Shown piece after piece: positions 33,920 to 46,245 of a DNA stretch of 64,000 bases; the stretch's first letter is position 1; every line of letters starts with the position of its first letter. The notes beneath the pieces are model-generated. The model saw nothing but the letters and a program-made list of their open reading frames with translations, was not told where the DNA came from and made no database searches. The DNA lies in assembly GCF_022201045.2 (NCBI RefSeq), contig NC_068558.1:7345501-7409500 (forward strand). The letters run 5' to 3'. The stretch is from Citrus sinensis (lineage: Eukaryota > Streptophyta > Magnoliopsida > Sapindales > Rutaceae). The translations under genes and the position numbers were made by a program.

Positions 33920-36419
33920 AAGATTTGCTTTGTTTTAAGTTAAGAGTCTCATAATTCTAAACTTTGTTATAATAAAACTATTTAGACAATTTCTTCATAA
34001 ATTTTTTATACTAAAATCAATAGTTGTCATCAGTTCGAGGTTTGATAATGCAGCTGCGTTAATATACTTATTGGGAAAGCTTTATTGCCCTATTAGTCAT
34101 ACCCGGTTTCAATATGGATTAATTGGGGTGCAATATAGTTTTCGGAGATTTAATATAAAAAAAAATCAGTAATTGTAATTTAATATTCATACAAATGTAT
34201 TTAAAAAAAAAACTTCATACATAATAAATAGCAGCCACAATTTACAGTATTCTTTAAAATGCACTAATCTCGGATTAACAGAGGACCGAAATTCTTAAAA
34301 TATACACTGTAACTTTGCATGCCGAATTTGACTATCACAAAATTCAAAAATCTGCTCAACATTTCACATTATTAATCTAAATAACATTAATTAAAAAAAT
34401 ATATAAGAATTAAATTCGTTGTACCCTTCTAATAACGCCAATGTTTAATTAATTTATTAAGCCCCCTTGAATGAACATACGGTTAATAGAAATTATATAT
34501 AATTTTGTCTCCGCATATATTGATTTTGAGTCTCCTAACATTTGTCCCATTCCTTTTAGTTTTTAGAATCCTTCTTGATGTTATCAAATAAAACTACAAA
34601 AATTAGATCACCACGTTCTTTTTCCAATTTCATTTTCAAATGAAAGCTTTGCCTTCTCTTAATGATTTTAACATGAAAATCCAGGCAACAGTTTGAAACT
34701 ATTTTCAAATATTTTGTTTCTCTCTCTCTCTCTCTCTTTCGTTCTTCAAAGGGAATTTCGATGGGGGCATATGGATAATTTGGACTTGAACAAACAATTT
34801 TAGCAAAAATTTTAAAAGCTGGAATGCAAAACTTCTGTAACCTTCCATGTATTTACGCAGCTGGTATCACTTATTTGATAAAGGTATTTCGTTTTAGGGA
34901 AGGAAACTCGTTCCTTCACATCACAAAATAGTTAATATCCTAATGACTTTCTACTCTTTTAAACTAGTCATTGCATTTTGGACAATTTATGCCAAACAAA
35001 ACAACAAACATTTGTAACAAATGATTTCATTATAAAAATTTAATATGTAGATTAAAGTGTATTCGAAAATGAAATCATTTTTAATATAACGCCTACAAAT
35101 TCTATATGTACAAATTGATGTGAGACTGTTATATTATTATCACATCTTTCATATTTTTAAAATAATACAAAAGTGAAGTTGGCGTGGAACATGTGAAAAT
35201 GATATAACACCAACGTATTATGAATACATGTGTATATGACACTGTTAGATCATTAAGAGCATGATTTAATGTCTTTCATGGGTTAAACTGAGTAGCTTTC
35301 AAAAAGTTTTCTTAGTTGGTTACCCATAATTCAAACCTTGGGATAGATAGGAGGTTAAAAAATCAATTTAAATTTTGTCCACCGCTCGTCTGATTTAGAA
35401 AAATAAAAACATGATTTAGAAAATTATAAAGTTGAAATTTAAGAGTTAGTACTGTATACTATGTTAGAAACCAACTAAGAGTCATTAGAAAAAAATATGG
35501 TTTTTTTATACTGTTCTTGAAACATATATGACATGAATTTCCAATACCACCCACTTCGTTAGCAGAATAATTAATAAATTACTTCTCTTCATACACATAC
35601 ATAAATGAGATTAAGTTCAGTTTTGCACGTGTGGAGAAAGATCTTGTCCCAAATATTTATTAAGAAATTCATCCCATTATAAGTTGATCCAAAATAGAAC
35701 TCTTATTAATATTAACAATACACTGATATTTACAATTAAAAGAAAAAAAAAATTTCCGTCAAGACCCCTGCATAGAGAGCTATGTTGTGATACGATTTGG
35801 ATATTTGGACCTAAAAGTAATTAGATCTACCTTCGAATAATTGGAAGGAAACTTTTTTGTTACAGTGCACATAAGGAACTTAAACTCTTACCCATATGCT
35901 GTATTAGAAAGAAAGTGGTTTAAAACTAGACTAATGGGTGGAAATATTATTTAAAAAAAAAGTCATCATATTGAGAACCCTAAACGTAATGAATATGTTA
36001 ATTAGCGAAACAATGTCAAATTTACATGCAAGCATGGAGGAAAAGTAATCGCATATCGTCAAATATCATTGCAAAATAAAAGTTAAAATAGTGGGCAAAA
36101 AACAGCCCACCAAGTTGCTTTACATACCACGTTTCTTCCTCTCTATCCCGCTGTGAGCATCAATCTTGTTTTCTCGTAGCGCTTTTTCTCTCAACAAAAA
36201 CATCCCTCCATCTTTCGGGTTTTTCAACTTTTGTTATTTTATTTATAGTTCCATGGCTTCTTTCGTTTTCCACACAATCCTACTCATCTTTCTATCTTAT
36301 CTCTCTTAGCTTTATGTATTAAGCCGCCTCTCTCTTTGTTCTCTCAATCATCTATATTTTTCATTTAGAGTTTCAGACAAGTAAACAAACAGGGTACTAG
36401 CTAATTGAATTGAAGGGTT
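32015..36419. other. Intergenic, distal and proximal 5' region of the NAC gene
   Basis: No gene recognised. 32,940-33,310 is a GC-richer island with a G-box CACGTG (33,119-33,124) and several ACGTG/CACGTC-like words, resembling a regulatory region. 33,848-33,916 is an (AT)n-(AG)n microsatellite. The last ~300 bp (CT-rich, from about 36,120) look like the NAC core promoter and 5'UTR. Confidence 0.5.
33848..33916. repeat. Compound (AT)n(AG)n microsatellite
   Basis: Alternating AT run passing directly into an AG run, about 69 bp in all. Confidence 0.9.
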
Positions 36420-37733
36420 ATGGAAAACGTTTCTGGAGTTGGAAAGGAAGATGACCAGATGGATTTGCCGCCTGGTTTCAGATTCCATCCAACTGACGAA
36501 GAGCTTATCACTCACTATTTGTACAAGAAAGTTCTTGATGTTTGCTTCTCTTGTAGAGCTATTGGAGATGTTGATCTGAACAAAAATGAACCTTGGGAAT
36601 TGCCTTGTAGGTTCTCTAATTTTTTTTTTTATGAATTTGCATTTGAGTTTTTTAATTTCAGTCTTGAAGATCTCATCTTACCTTGTTTGTTTGTCTTCTT
36701 TTCTTGGGGTTGTTTGGTTGTAGGGAAAGCAAAGATGGGAGAGAAAGAATGGTACTTTTTCTGCATGAGGGATAGGAAATATCCAACTGGTTTGAGGACT
36801 AACAGGGCGACTGTATCTGGTTATTGGAAAGCCACGGGGAAAGACAAGGAGATTTACAGAGGAAAATCTCTAGTTGGAATGAAAAAGACTCTTGTTTTTT
36901 ACAGGGGAAGAGCCCCAAAAGGGGAGAAATCAAGCTGGGTCATGCACGAATACAGATTGGACGGCAAATTCTCTGTTCATAGTCTCCCCAAAACTGCCAA
37001 AGTTTGTGCCTTTTCCGCTGTTTTTTCCCCTGTTTTTTTTCCTCTGTTTTTGTCAACTCTGTTTTTGTTAACTCTGTTTTTGTGTTTTCTTGTTATGCAG
37101 AATGAGTGGGTGCTTTGCCGGGTGTTTCAGAAGGGTTCTGGTGGGAAAAAGACTCATATTTCAGGGCTAGCGGGATTAGGGTCTTTTGGAAATGAATTGG
37201 GTCCTCCTGGCTTGCCACCATTAATGGATTCATCTCCTGATAATGGCAGCAAGACCATCAAATCTGTTGCCGATTCGGCTTACGTGTCCTGCTTCTCCAA
37301 TTCTATTGATCTTCAAAGAAATCAAAAAACCACCACCACCATTGAAAATTTTTTCAACAATCCTCCTCCCATCTCTGTGTCTTCAAACTGTCCTGATGTT
37401 TTTCCAAGAATCCCACTCTCTTCAAACTCATTCTATTCTCCTTTATCGGTCCCGGTTCCATCACACGCGCAATTCCCAGGCTCTGTTTTCATGCAAGACC
37501 ACTCAATCTTAAGGGCCTTAATTGAAAACCAAGGATCAAACATGAGCCAGAGTTTCAAAACAGAAAGGGAAATGATCAGTGTTTCACAAGACACAGGCCT
37601 CACTGCTGACATGAACCCTGAAATCTCCTCAGTTGTGTCCAACCTTGAAATGGTGAAGAGGCCATTTAATGATCATGATGCTCCTTCAACTTCAGCTGGA
37701 CCAGTGGATTTTGACTGTTTTTGGAATTACTGA
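36420..37733 (+). CDS. NAC100: NAC-domain transcription factor, NAC100 clade
   Basis: Three exons: 36,420-36,606, 36,724-37,001 and 37,101-37,733, giving 365 residues with introns at the two positions standard for NAM/CUC-type genes. The NAC domain spans about residues 15-166: [19 protein letters not shown] (A), [15 protein letters not shown] (B), [20 protein letters not shown] (C), [14 protein letters not shown] and [19 protein letters not shown] (C/D), [10 protein letters not shown] and [11 protein letters not shown] (E). The domain binds DNA and dimerises in the nucleus. The Ser/Pro-rich C-terminus is the activation region and ends in FWNY. Overall layout fits ANAC100/ANAC080. A miR164 site lies at 37,279-37,299, so post-transcriptional control by miR164 is expected. 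Both introns are multiples of three with no stop, so an unspliced reading frame stays open. Confidence 0.93.
   Translation: MENVSGVGKEDDQMDLPPGFRFHPTDEELITHYLYKKVLDVCFSCRAIGDVDLNKNEPWELPCRFSNFFFYEFAFEFFNFSLEDLILPCLFVFFSWGCLVVGKAKMGEKEWYFFCMRDRKYPTGLRTNRATVSGYWKATGKDKEIYRGKSLVGMKKTLVFYRGRAPKGEKSSWVMHEYRLDGKFSVHSLPKTAKVCAFSAVFSPVFFPLFLSTLFLLTLFLCFLVMQNEWVLCRVFQKGSGGKKTHISGLAGLGSFGNELGPPGLPPLMDSSPDNGSKTIKSVADSAYVSCFSNSIDLQRNQKTTTTIENFFNNPPPISVSSNCPDVFPRIPLSSNSFYSPLSVPVPSHAQFPGSVFMQDHSILRALIENQGSNMSQSFKTEREMISVSQDTGLTADMNPEISSVVSNLEMVKRPFNDHDAPSTSAGPVDFDCFWNY
37279..37299 (+). promoter_or_regulatory. miR164 target site in NAC mRNA
   Basis: The 21 bases starting CTTACGTG and ending CTGCTTCTCCA pair with plant miR164 (recalled as UGGAGAAGCAGGGCACGUGCA) along the whole seed side, with one G:U wobble and three mismatches confined to the miRNA 3' end. 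Encoded residues are AYVSCFSN, at the usual place in NAC1/CUC/NAC100-type targets. Confidence 0.9.
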
Positions 37734-39618
37734 CAGTAAAATCATTAAAAAAAAAAAGAAAAAAAAGAAGCCTATTATTATCTACTATCGTTTATCTTGA
37801 TAAAGTGATAGTGTGGGTCTGTGTATAGATTTTCTGAATCTAAATTGAAGGATTGAAAGAAATTAAATGTAGCAAAGAAACATATATTGAGTGTTGTATG
37901 AAAGTATGATTATGAACTGGGTTTGTTTTCTTGTTAATGTTTGTTTAGGGGTTTCTTCCAATATTGGCATCATTAATTCATTATTGTCAAATTGCTTGGC
38001 TAGGAAGTTTGTCATATATGAGATTCAGTTGGTGGCTAACTGATCTTATTTTGTATCTCTCTCAAAAAATTATTGCATTTTAGCCTGTGGCATGCTACTG
38101 CTTACATCATTGAAAGCATGAGATTTATTCTTGTGAATTCTTAAATCTTCAGATTTGGATTTTGAATATCAGCTTGTGGGGACTCTGCATGCTTAGTGAT
38201 ATAATTTCAGGTTGTGGGGACTCAAATTGAATATGTTATTCATAAATCTATCTCTCTCTCATCACTCACACATTCTCTAATGTAACCGTATGTAATAAAG
38301 TCCAAACATTATAAGCCAAAATGTAAACTAACTCTATATCTCTCTCTTCTCTCTTAATACACCAAATTCATGTGTGTTGGATGGAGATTACAAGAACTGA
38401 GAATAAGATGCATTATTTTATAGCTTTTGTATTTTGTATTATTCACCAATTCCTTTTAACCCTTTCTTACAAAGTCTTTTCTCTGTATCTTTGGATCAAG
38501 ATTTCATTCTTGATATTGACTTTTATCTTAGTAAATACTGCACTTTTGATGGGCACTTGACGAAATATATATAAAAAAATTTATATATTTAAGTCTATAC
38601 TATACATTCGTTTTTTTTTTTTTTTAAAAAAAAAAAGTCTATACCATACATGGATTATGATGTTCAGGTGTCATAAGTTCTTTTAAAACTTAGGTAAATT
38701 AAATCAGAAACGAATCCTAATTTTATATTTTGAATTTAAGACTTATTAAAGTGCTATTGACTTTATCAATCCATGGCATTTTTCTTAACACATGTAGAAA
38801 CCAATGTCCAAAATCAAAATTTCGCTATCTTTGCACTGTTTCTTTATCTTTTGCACAATCTCTAACATGCCTACCAGTCACTATGACGTGTGTAATTGGA
38901 AAAAAATCGACTTACGATTTTTACACTTCAGTCTTCAATTTTTCTTTAAAGCACAAAATAGAAGCATTATAAACAATATATATATATATATATATATTTA
39001 GCACCGACATGCACAAATTTTAAAATATGAATTAAAGACAAAATAGTTTAATCTAAGTATAATTTTGTGTGAACGTTTGTCCGAGAGAATGACTCGTGTG
39101 GCAGAAAATAAGTATGACCTAGATATGCTATTTAAGTTGATAATTAGCTTATGCATTAACTATTTAGTGTGAAATCATATAACTTTTCCCCTTATTCTGT
39201 TCGAGTCACATTAAGCCAAAATCATCTCTTCTTTTTCTCTCATTCATTCATTCACTCTTCCATTCGCTACTTTATCCCTCTCATTCATTTCATGATGCAT
39301 GCATTCCGTTTTGAAAGTGTAACTTGTGATGCAAGAATGTTCTTTAAGGTTGTTATATATTTTTCCGTATGTTTTGGTTAATACCATGTGCTCTTTTGGT
39401 TTTTGGCACGTGATCAAAACCCAATCTACAACTCCAGCAACAACCTCAGTCCTCCACGAAATGTTCCTTAACCATATCCTAATCATAAATATTTTTGTCC
39501 TTCAAAAATATTAATTCTTTACATCCACTGTTCTTATTTTTTCTCCGACCTTCAGTATTGAGCCAAGTCACCGACCAATCAAATAGCTCTATTCGTTTCA
39601 ACCAGTGCTTTCTATGAA
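37734..39618. other. 3' flank of the NAC gene, intergenic
   Basis: The first few hundred bases are the probable NAC 3'UTR. No other gene is recognised. (AT)n tracts lie near 38,978-38,998. Confidence 0.5.
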
Positions 39619-39751
39619 GGCAAATGCTAAGTTACAATAATTGTAACATACATTCTTTATATGAACCACACAAATTGTGGGTCCTACAATTTTGTTTGGT
39701 TCACATGAGGGATGTATGTTACAATTATTGTAACTTAGAGGCTCCCATGAC
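39619..39751. mobile_element. 133-bp Mutator-like MITE
   Basis: Inverted repeats of about 26 bp (core CTAAGTTACAATAATTGTAA then CATACAT) with a perfect 9-bp target duplication TTCTATGAA (39,610-39,618; 39,752-39,760). Each arm contains its own palindrome TTACAATAATTGTAA. The right arm reads GGGAGCCTCTAAGTTACAAT on the opposite strand, close to the termini at 9,759 and 42,739. Confidence 0.85.
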
Positions 39752-39760
39752 TTCTATGAA

Positions 39761-41814
39761 TATTACAATTTATAATATTCTTTTTTTCAAAGTTAGCAAT
39801 TTAGCATTACTGATATAAAAAAAAAAGAGCTAAAAGAACAGCATATATATATATATATAAACTCAATATGATCACAGCTTGCATTTACATTATACATAAT
39901 CAACTAATCATTGACATTTGACAATCAAAACAAAACTGTATAACATATATGTCGTAAGGCTTACGTATAAGTTTTTATTCATATAAAAAAAATAATTCGC
40001 AATTATGTATTAATTTGATAGACAGATAAACGAGTTACGCGTATAAATTTTATTTATACTTATTTCGACTCATCTCTTTGCCTTATTGAATTACATTTGA
40101 TAAAACATTTGATTTTCACTATCTATCTTTATTTCTTTCCCTCTTTTTTGCTTGAAAAAGAGGAAAAAAATATCGGTCATTATTGTGTAATTACATTGAA
40201 AAATAACAAAATGAAATACATGAAGGATATTTGTGTGATTGTGAGCGTATTTTTCTAAAGGATCAAAATTTTCTCTTGATCATATTGTGAGTAAATAATG
40301 TAATTACTGATTGATAATTAATAAATAAATTAAATTAAATTTTATTAATACACTATTACTAAAAAATAAATAATAAAATTTTTTTAAAAACTCATAAAAA
40401 ATTTAAGTAAGGAGATAATCATTTTCCTTTTCTGAAACCTACGAGCGTGCGGGGGGCCCACCATAAAGTTGGAAGTTAACGAAGTTTCGTCGGGCGTCCC
40501 CACCCAATGGTGAGGTCAGAGAGAGTTAGGCCTTTCTAACGGTCGACACGGCGGCAAATGGACCCCACGGCGATTGTCGCGCTGCAATGAGAAACGCGGT
40601 GCAGGTTTAGGCTTGCGTCACCACCGTGACAAAAACGAACACCAGGAGATTGGCCGCAGATGATGCCGCGTGGAAGCACCGCGGTTACCAGCCTGGCATG
40701 CCCACGTGGAAAAAGACAAGAGCAGTGTCTTTTTGTTGGGCAAAATCCCACTAACGATATTTGTTTTGATATTTCACATCTTCGCTTAAATTAAAGATAC
40801 TTTTTTTTTTTTTTTGAATTTTAATTGGAAGAAGCAACTATTTGTTTTTATTTGAATTTTATAAAATTATGGGGAATGTGGAGGTATATATGAGTGTGAT
40901 ATTTTCGGATGTATGTGAAGAATTTTTTTTTTTTTTTGACAAAGCAGAATTTTCAAAAGAAGAAACTGAAAGAGATGGCAGGTTAAAGAAGAAACAAATT
41001 ATGGCTAGATGGGTCAATCATTGTCAATTTCAAACTTGAAAAACTTTAGGATATTAGGAATAGCATTGATATTATAGACAGTGAACAGCCATTGATGATC
41101 AAAAAATCCAAAATCTCAGCCCTAAAATAGTAAAATTGTCTATTATGTACTTAGGAAATGGACTGGTAATTCGTAAAGTAAATAATATGAATGAATTTGG
41201 AAATTATTGTCGCTTAATTTCGTTAAGATAAGGTGTGTGAGAATTAAGCTTATCTTTAGTTTCTAATTATATAAAGTCTATATTTTTTTTCTGCAACCCT
41301 ACGTGAAAGAGTACATAGAGAGGATAGAGACTTGCCATTAATTCTGTTTCCCTAGTTAGATTGATTATGAATAATTATTCTTACCACTTTACATAAAATT
41401 TTCCTTCCAAGGATCAATTTGGATGGTCATAATTGCCCCTTTTTAAAATATAAAAAACAATACATACATACATATATATAATTTTTTTTTTTTTTCCATA
41501 TCAGTCGTCTTACCTCATTGCTTGCGCACTTCGGCATAAATGAAGCAGTCAATTAAGGGTCTTGTAAAAGAATTTGTGGCTTTTATGACTGAAGTTATTT
41601 AAGTAAGAAGTACTCGAAATAAGGAATGTGTTTTAAGCCAAAATGTTTAGGGAAGCAATTGCAGGTCAATTACATTTCTTTTTTTAAAATTGATTTTTTT
41701 TTCTGTTTATTCTCAATTTATGACCTTGGTGTGAATGAGAATTTCTAAATTTCTCCACACAATTATTTATAAGAAGGATCCCTATTTTTTAAACTAATCA
41801 ATATTTGATATTGT

Positions 41815-41859
<45 letters not shown>

Positions 41860-42003
41860 TATAAAACGTCATTTTAACTTCCTTCAGTTTTATTATATTA
41901 AGGTACTCAACCACCGTGGCAAGTTATTTTTGTCATATGTATCAACTTCTCAAGTTTTTAAACACTTGAAAGTAGAGATGAAGTTTTGTGAGTTTAGATA
42001 CTT
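39761..42003. other. Intergenic with a GC-rich island
   Basis: No gene recognised. 40,440-40,760 stands out as GC- and CpG-rich, with a G-box CCACGTGG (about 40,700) and many CG-containing words; a 71-codon minus-strand frame across it matches nothing known. An (AT)n(AC)n microsatellite lies at 41,818-41,859. Confidence 0.45.
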
Positions 42004-42607
42004 AGGTATTGTTTGTTTTTTTGTCTGAAATTTAAATGAGTTTGAATTTTTTTAAAGTTTGAATGGGCCTGAATACGAAAATTTGAATAACATGTTTTTT
42101 TTTAAATATCTGAATAGAAGTGGCATCTTGTTTGTTTTTATAATAAAAAATATCTTAAACTTGGTTATATGACATTTATGTCCTTGTAAATTATTGATAT
42201 TTCCTTAAAGTTCCTACAAGAAAGATAAAATTAAAAACTTGAAAATGAAATAGTCATAATCTTTACCTATGATATTGTAAATCTTTGGAATTGACAAGGA
42301 TAACATTGTCAAAAAATAGGGTTTGTGCTTTTTGCGCCAGTAATTTTAGTTTTTTTTTTTTTAGTTATGTCAGTTTACAAACTATTGTTAAGGGTAATAT
42401 TGTCTTTGCACAGTCAATTAATGGTTAATGTTAAAATTAACTGACGGTAGAGGATTTTTTATAAATAAACGAATTCTCGCCATCTATTTACAATAAGTCC
42501 AAATCTCATGGGAGATTTTTAAAAATTACCCGAGTCAATTAAGGCGAAATCAAAAAAGAAACCCAGGATATGAAAGTCAGAATTCAGATTCTGTAACAAA
42601 CACACCC
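42004..42607 (+). mobile_element. TIR-type MITE, TTGTTTGTT family, near full-length
   Basis: Left end GGTATTGTTTGTTTTTTTGT then CTGAA; the right end on the other strand reads GGGTGTGTTTGTTACAGAAT then CTGAA, so the termini are imperfect inverted repeats. Internally homologous to 29,400-29,590 in opposite orientation. No coding capacity, and I find no clear target duplication. Confidence 0.6.
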
Positions 42608-42685
42608 AATGCATGCACCACACCTGTCCTGCATATGGAGAAAAAGAATGCAATTGTTTTTGTTTGGTAGCTAGCTAACCAATCA

Positions 42686-42739
42686 GGAGCTGGCTAAGTT
42701 GGATCTGTATGTTACAGAATCTGTAACTTAGCCAGCTCC
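42686..42739. mobile_element. 54-bp hairpin remnant of a Mutator-like element
   Basis: GGAGCTGGCTAAGTT (42,686-42,700) is the exact inverse of 42,725-42,739, and GTTACAGAATCTGTAAC forms an inner palindrome. The right arm on the minus strand (GGAGCTGGCTAAGTTACAGA) has the same build as the termini at 9,759 and 39,751. No clear flanking duplication. Probably two fused termini or a deleted copy. Confidence 0.6.
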
Positions 42740-45313
42740 GACAGGTCCTTCAGAATAGCCCTTGGTTTTTACCAGATGGTGTCAACTGTCAACCCAAAAC
42801 AACTTTGACCGCAGCCAAGCAATAATAACAAGAACCGAAGGTTTTACTCTCTTGCCTTCCCACTCAAAAAATGAAAATGAAAATGAAAACAAAAACAGTG
42901 AAAAGATGAAGCATAGCCATCGTCAGTATCTATCAAAAGAATTGATGTAAGAGCAGAGTTGACAATCACCCCCAGATATGAAAATATGACTGCATGCATA
43001 AACCGGCCACGTAGCATGCACGCTGATTTTGAAGGTCATTAACGAAAAAATCATGGCATAAATTGAGAAGACAAATTTTTTTTGTACCTATCAAATCAAA
43101 TTCTTCCAGTAATGGATAATCTGCGGATGTCTGCTTCGTCGCTTTAGTTGAATTGATTGGACGAATACGATGCAATTGTACGAACACGTGTTGAGATTTT
43201 TACGATTGCTTTTATTCTTACGATTCTCTATCGATGGCAATCTCCATCTTACAATTAATATAAGATACATTTTTCTCACATAAATAATGTATGTGTGGGG
43301 TTCATATATTGTCAATATGAGAGGTGTATGGATCCTCGATTGATTGATCCCAAAGCCTTTCATCTACCTTTCAATTATTAAATCTTTTTGACTGCTGTGA
43401 ACGTATTGGCAAATGGCATGGATCTGGCTTTTCGATCCTGCGAATGCTGGAGAGATGTTCGTTTTCCGAAGCCCCACCACCAAGTACGCAGGTTCCATAC
43501 TCTATATGATTCTCATCGTGTCAGAAACATAGCCTGTACTTCCACTCGAAACAACGAATCACTAATGAAAGTTGACTTCAATTTCATATGATTGCACTTT
43601 TTACCTTAATTAATATAAAGAAAAAGAAAAAGAAAAAGAAAAGGAGTTCATCCTTATACGGGTGAACCAAACACGAATGTAGTTTAGTATAGAATTATAT
43701 ATATATATATCATCATGTGTTGTCACATTCACACACTTTATTTATCTTGGTTTTTAAATTTAGTGATAATTGTTTTGTAATTTTGGTGATGCGTATTTAG
43801 CGTATCCAATACTTTCTCAATGTGTGCATGTAGATATTTATTTTTATTTTTTATTTTATTTTTTTTTCAAAACGTAGCCTCAATGGAAACTAAAATCTCA
43901 CTCAATTTTATGAGTTGTGTTTGATCTCATATCTCTTATTCCACCAAAGAGATTTCAACAGTTAAACTAAGTAACATGCACCTGCGTGTGCATTTTGAAT
44001 TTACAATGTGTAACAATTTCCCATGTGATTCATAAAGGTCATCCATATAAAGGTTGTCCATTAATTTTACCACTTTTATTTTTAAGTCAAATGCATATAC
44101 GAAAGTAATTTTTTTTAATTACAATGCACCCCACTCCTCCGGTCCTCCCTATTTAAACTAAATCATCTCTAGATCAACTGGATTATCCTTCCATACTTTT
44201 TTAAGAGTGAAGCTATCGGCCGGCACTCCTTCGTTATCTTTATAAAATTTCACTTTACATAAAATTATATTTAAGGACAAATAAGAATCGTAAACACTTA
44301 GATCTCTTTTTTTTTCAAATAAATTACTTGCATTTATAACCAATCCTTTTTTTTTTTTTTGGTTTTCTACGAGTCACCTCCGATAACTAAATAAACTATA
44401 CAAATTTAAAACAATATACTCTTCTTTTCCTATTTCTTTTTCATTAAATATTTTGGTGCTTAAGATAACTTTCAAATTATAATTCAAAATATGTTTTAAT
44501 TTAAGTCTATGATTGACATTCAAAAATTCATCACCGAAAAAAAGTTTTTTGTTGTGTATAGGGCAACAACAAAATTACAAAAGAAAAGAAAATTAACAAA
44601 ATTTTTTTTGAGTTTTAACCAAAAAAAAAAATAAAATTAAAGACAAAAAGAATTTATTTAAAAAAAAAGAGAGAGAGAGAGGATATTTTCAGAAATAAAA
44701 TAAAAATATCCGAAAAGGGAGTTTTATTTTTTAAAACTTCCACCTTTGAAAAGCATCTGTGTTGTCTCTGACTCTGCCTGGTCCATGTCAAAGAGAATGC
44801 AAGCTGCCAACTCATTTTTAACGAATCTCCTTACATGGACATGGTATATTCAAGATTCAGCGTTTTTATCAATGAGAATGGGATCATTTCAAACTGCTTC
44901 AAAGCCCAAAGAGAGATTGTTCAACGAAGCCAACAGAGTCTCCGGCCCATGATCAACCGAAATTATAATCCCTTTTTTTTTTTTTGGCAACTGCTGCGGG
45001 GTGTAATTAATGACGCAATTTAAGATTTTAGCTGGCAGAAATTAATTAACAAGTTTCGATTATTGCACAAACATTGAAGTTCGCCGGTTCCTGGCTTTTA
45101 AATCTCTGCTGCTGTACTTTCAATCCTCCATTGATGAATAAAAGGAGAGTGATAAATTATGGACAACCCCCCCCTCCGCATGCATTTCTTTCCCACATAA
45201 ATTCTTGACAAGATTGCCGTCCGTCTCGTTGTCACCATAATATACATAAAAAAATAAAAGATAAATTAAACTTAGCATAAAAATCGATTAACAAGCACCA
45301 TACCTTATTGCTT

Positions 45314-45344
<31 letters not shown>

Positions 45345-46060
45345 GCACACATGGTAAAATTATACATATTATTGAGGGCACTAATTCGAATCCTCATGGA
45401 TTTTTTTTTAAAAAAAAACTAAAACTTTGAAATAAGAATGGATTTCTCTCCAATATTATTGGTAAATGCAAATTTTCGAGCATGCTCAGTAATAGGTGTC
45501 TACGACTGCCATCATTTCCACTTGGAGTGATTTCATAGATTCATCCTTTACTGATAGTGCTCCTCCTGCAATCGAAATAGTACCGTTTCTTACAAACTCA
45601 TGAGCAAAAACCCACCCTTCAAATTAATTAAGAAGATCGTGAGAATAATTTTATGATAAAGTTCCCATCGATCCAGTGAAGTACAACAAATGCTGCACTC
45701 AAATGATCAAAAGATTGCCACATTTTCATAACCTTGATCCTCTTACGTCTGTAGACTATTCGTGTACAGTGAACTTATATAAATACTCTGTGCTAACTCT
45801 GCAGAGGAGAGTAATAGCGGCGGGACACAAAATCTCGGGTAAGTATAAACAGACTGAAAATTAATGCGGTTTTTGTGGATGTCCTTCGTCGAAAATGTAA
45901 AATTTCTTAAATCATAAATAAAATATGGGTGTAGCTATTAATTTGAACCTACTAATTTTCTCTCTACGTACATCTTTATTTTTTAATTAAAATATTTATT
46001 ATCAAATTAATTTTAATAAAATTACCTAATTAACTCTATTTCCTCTCCCTCTCTTTATTC
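42740..46060. other. Intergenic, nothing firmly recognised
   Basis: No supported gene. 43,385-43,590 and 44,745-44,960 are less AT-rich; the second has frames on both strands (for example ILFDMDQAESE on the minus strand, broken by stops) that might be a decayed gene, but I do not recognise a family. (CT)n lies at about 45,311-45,339 and (GAAAAA)n at 43,618-43,642. Confidence 0.45.
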
Positions 46061-46245
46061 TTTTTTTTTATTATTATTATAAGGGACTAATACCCATGAT
46101 TACAACTCATATTACATGAGAATATTTACTGATATATTTACAATCAAACAATTACTGTGATAAGAGCTCATATTTTAACCCTCTCAAATATTCGAGAGAT
46201 GTGTATTCCACTCTCATTTCGAGAGAGAGAATGTTGCCTTCACAC
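46061..46245 (-). mobile_element. 5'-truncated SINE copy
   Basis: Begins with poly-T (46,061-46,069) and then matches the minus-strand SINE at 9,800 in order: TTACAACTCATATTA, ATATTTACAATCA, ACAATTACT, TTTTAACCCTCTC, AATATTCGA. Similarity ends near 46,245, before the tRNA-like head, so it is 5'-truncated. Confidence 0.7.

Noticed and set aside
36420..37733. A single uninterrupted 437-residue frame through the NAC gene
   Set aside because: It includes two Phe/Leu-rich segments that interrupt the NAC domain exactly at the conserved intron positions and are bordered by good GT-AG sites; the spliced 365-residue protein is the real product.
40536..40751. 71-codon minus-strand frame in a GC-rich island
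   Set aside because: No known domain, and the island looks regulatory; long frames are expected in GC-rich DNA.
44746..44960. Possible decayed gene with frames on both strands
   Set aside because: The minus-strand reading is interrupted by stops and matches no family I recognise, so I list it only as part of the spacer.
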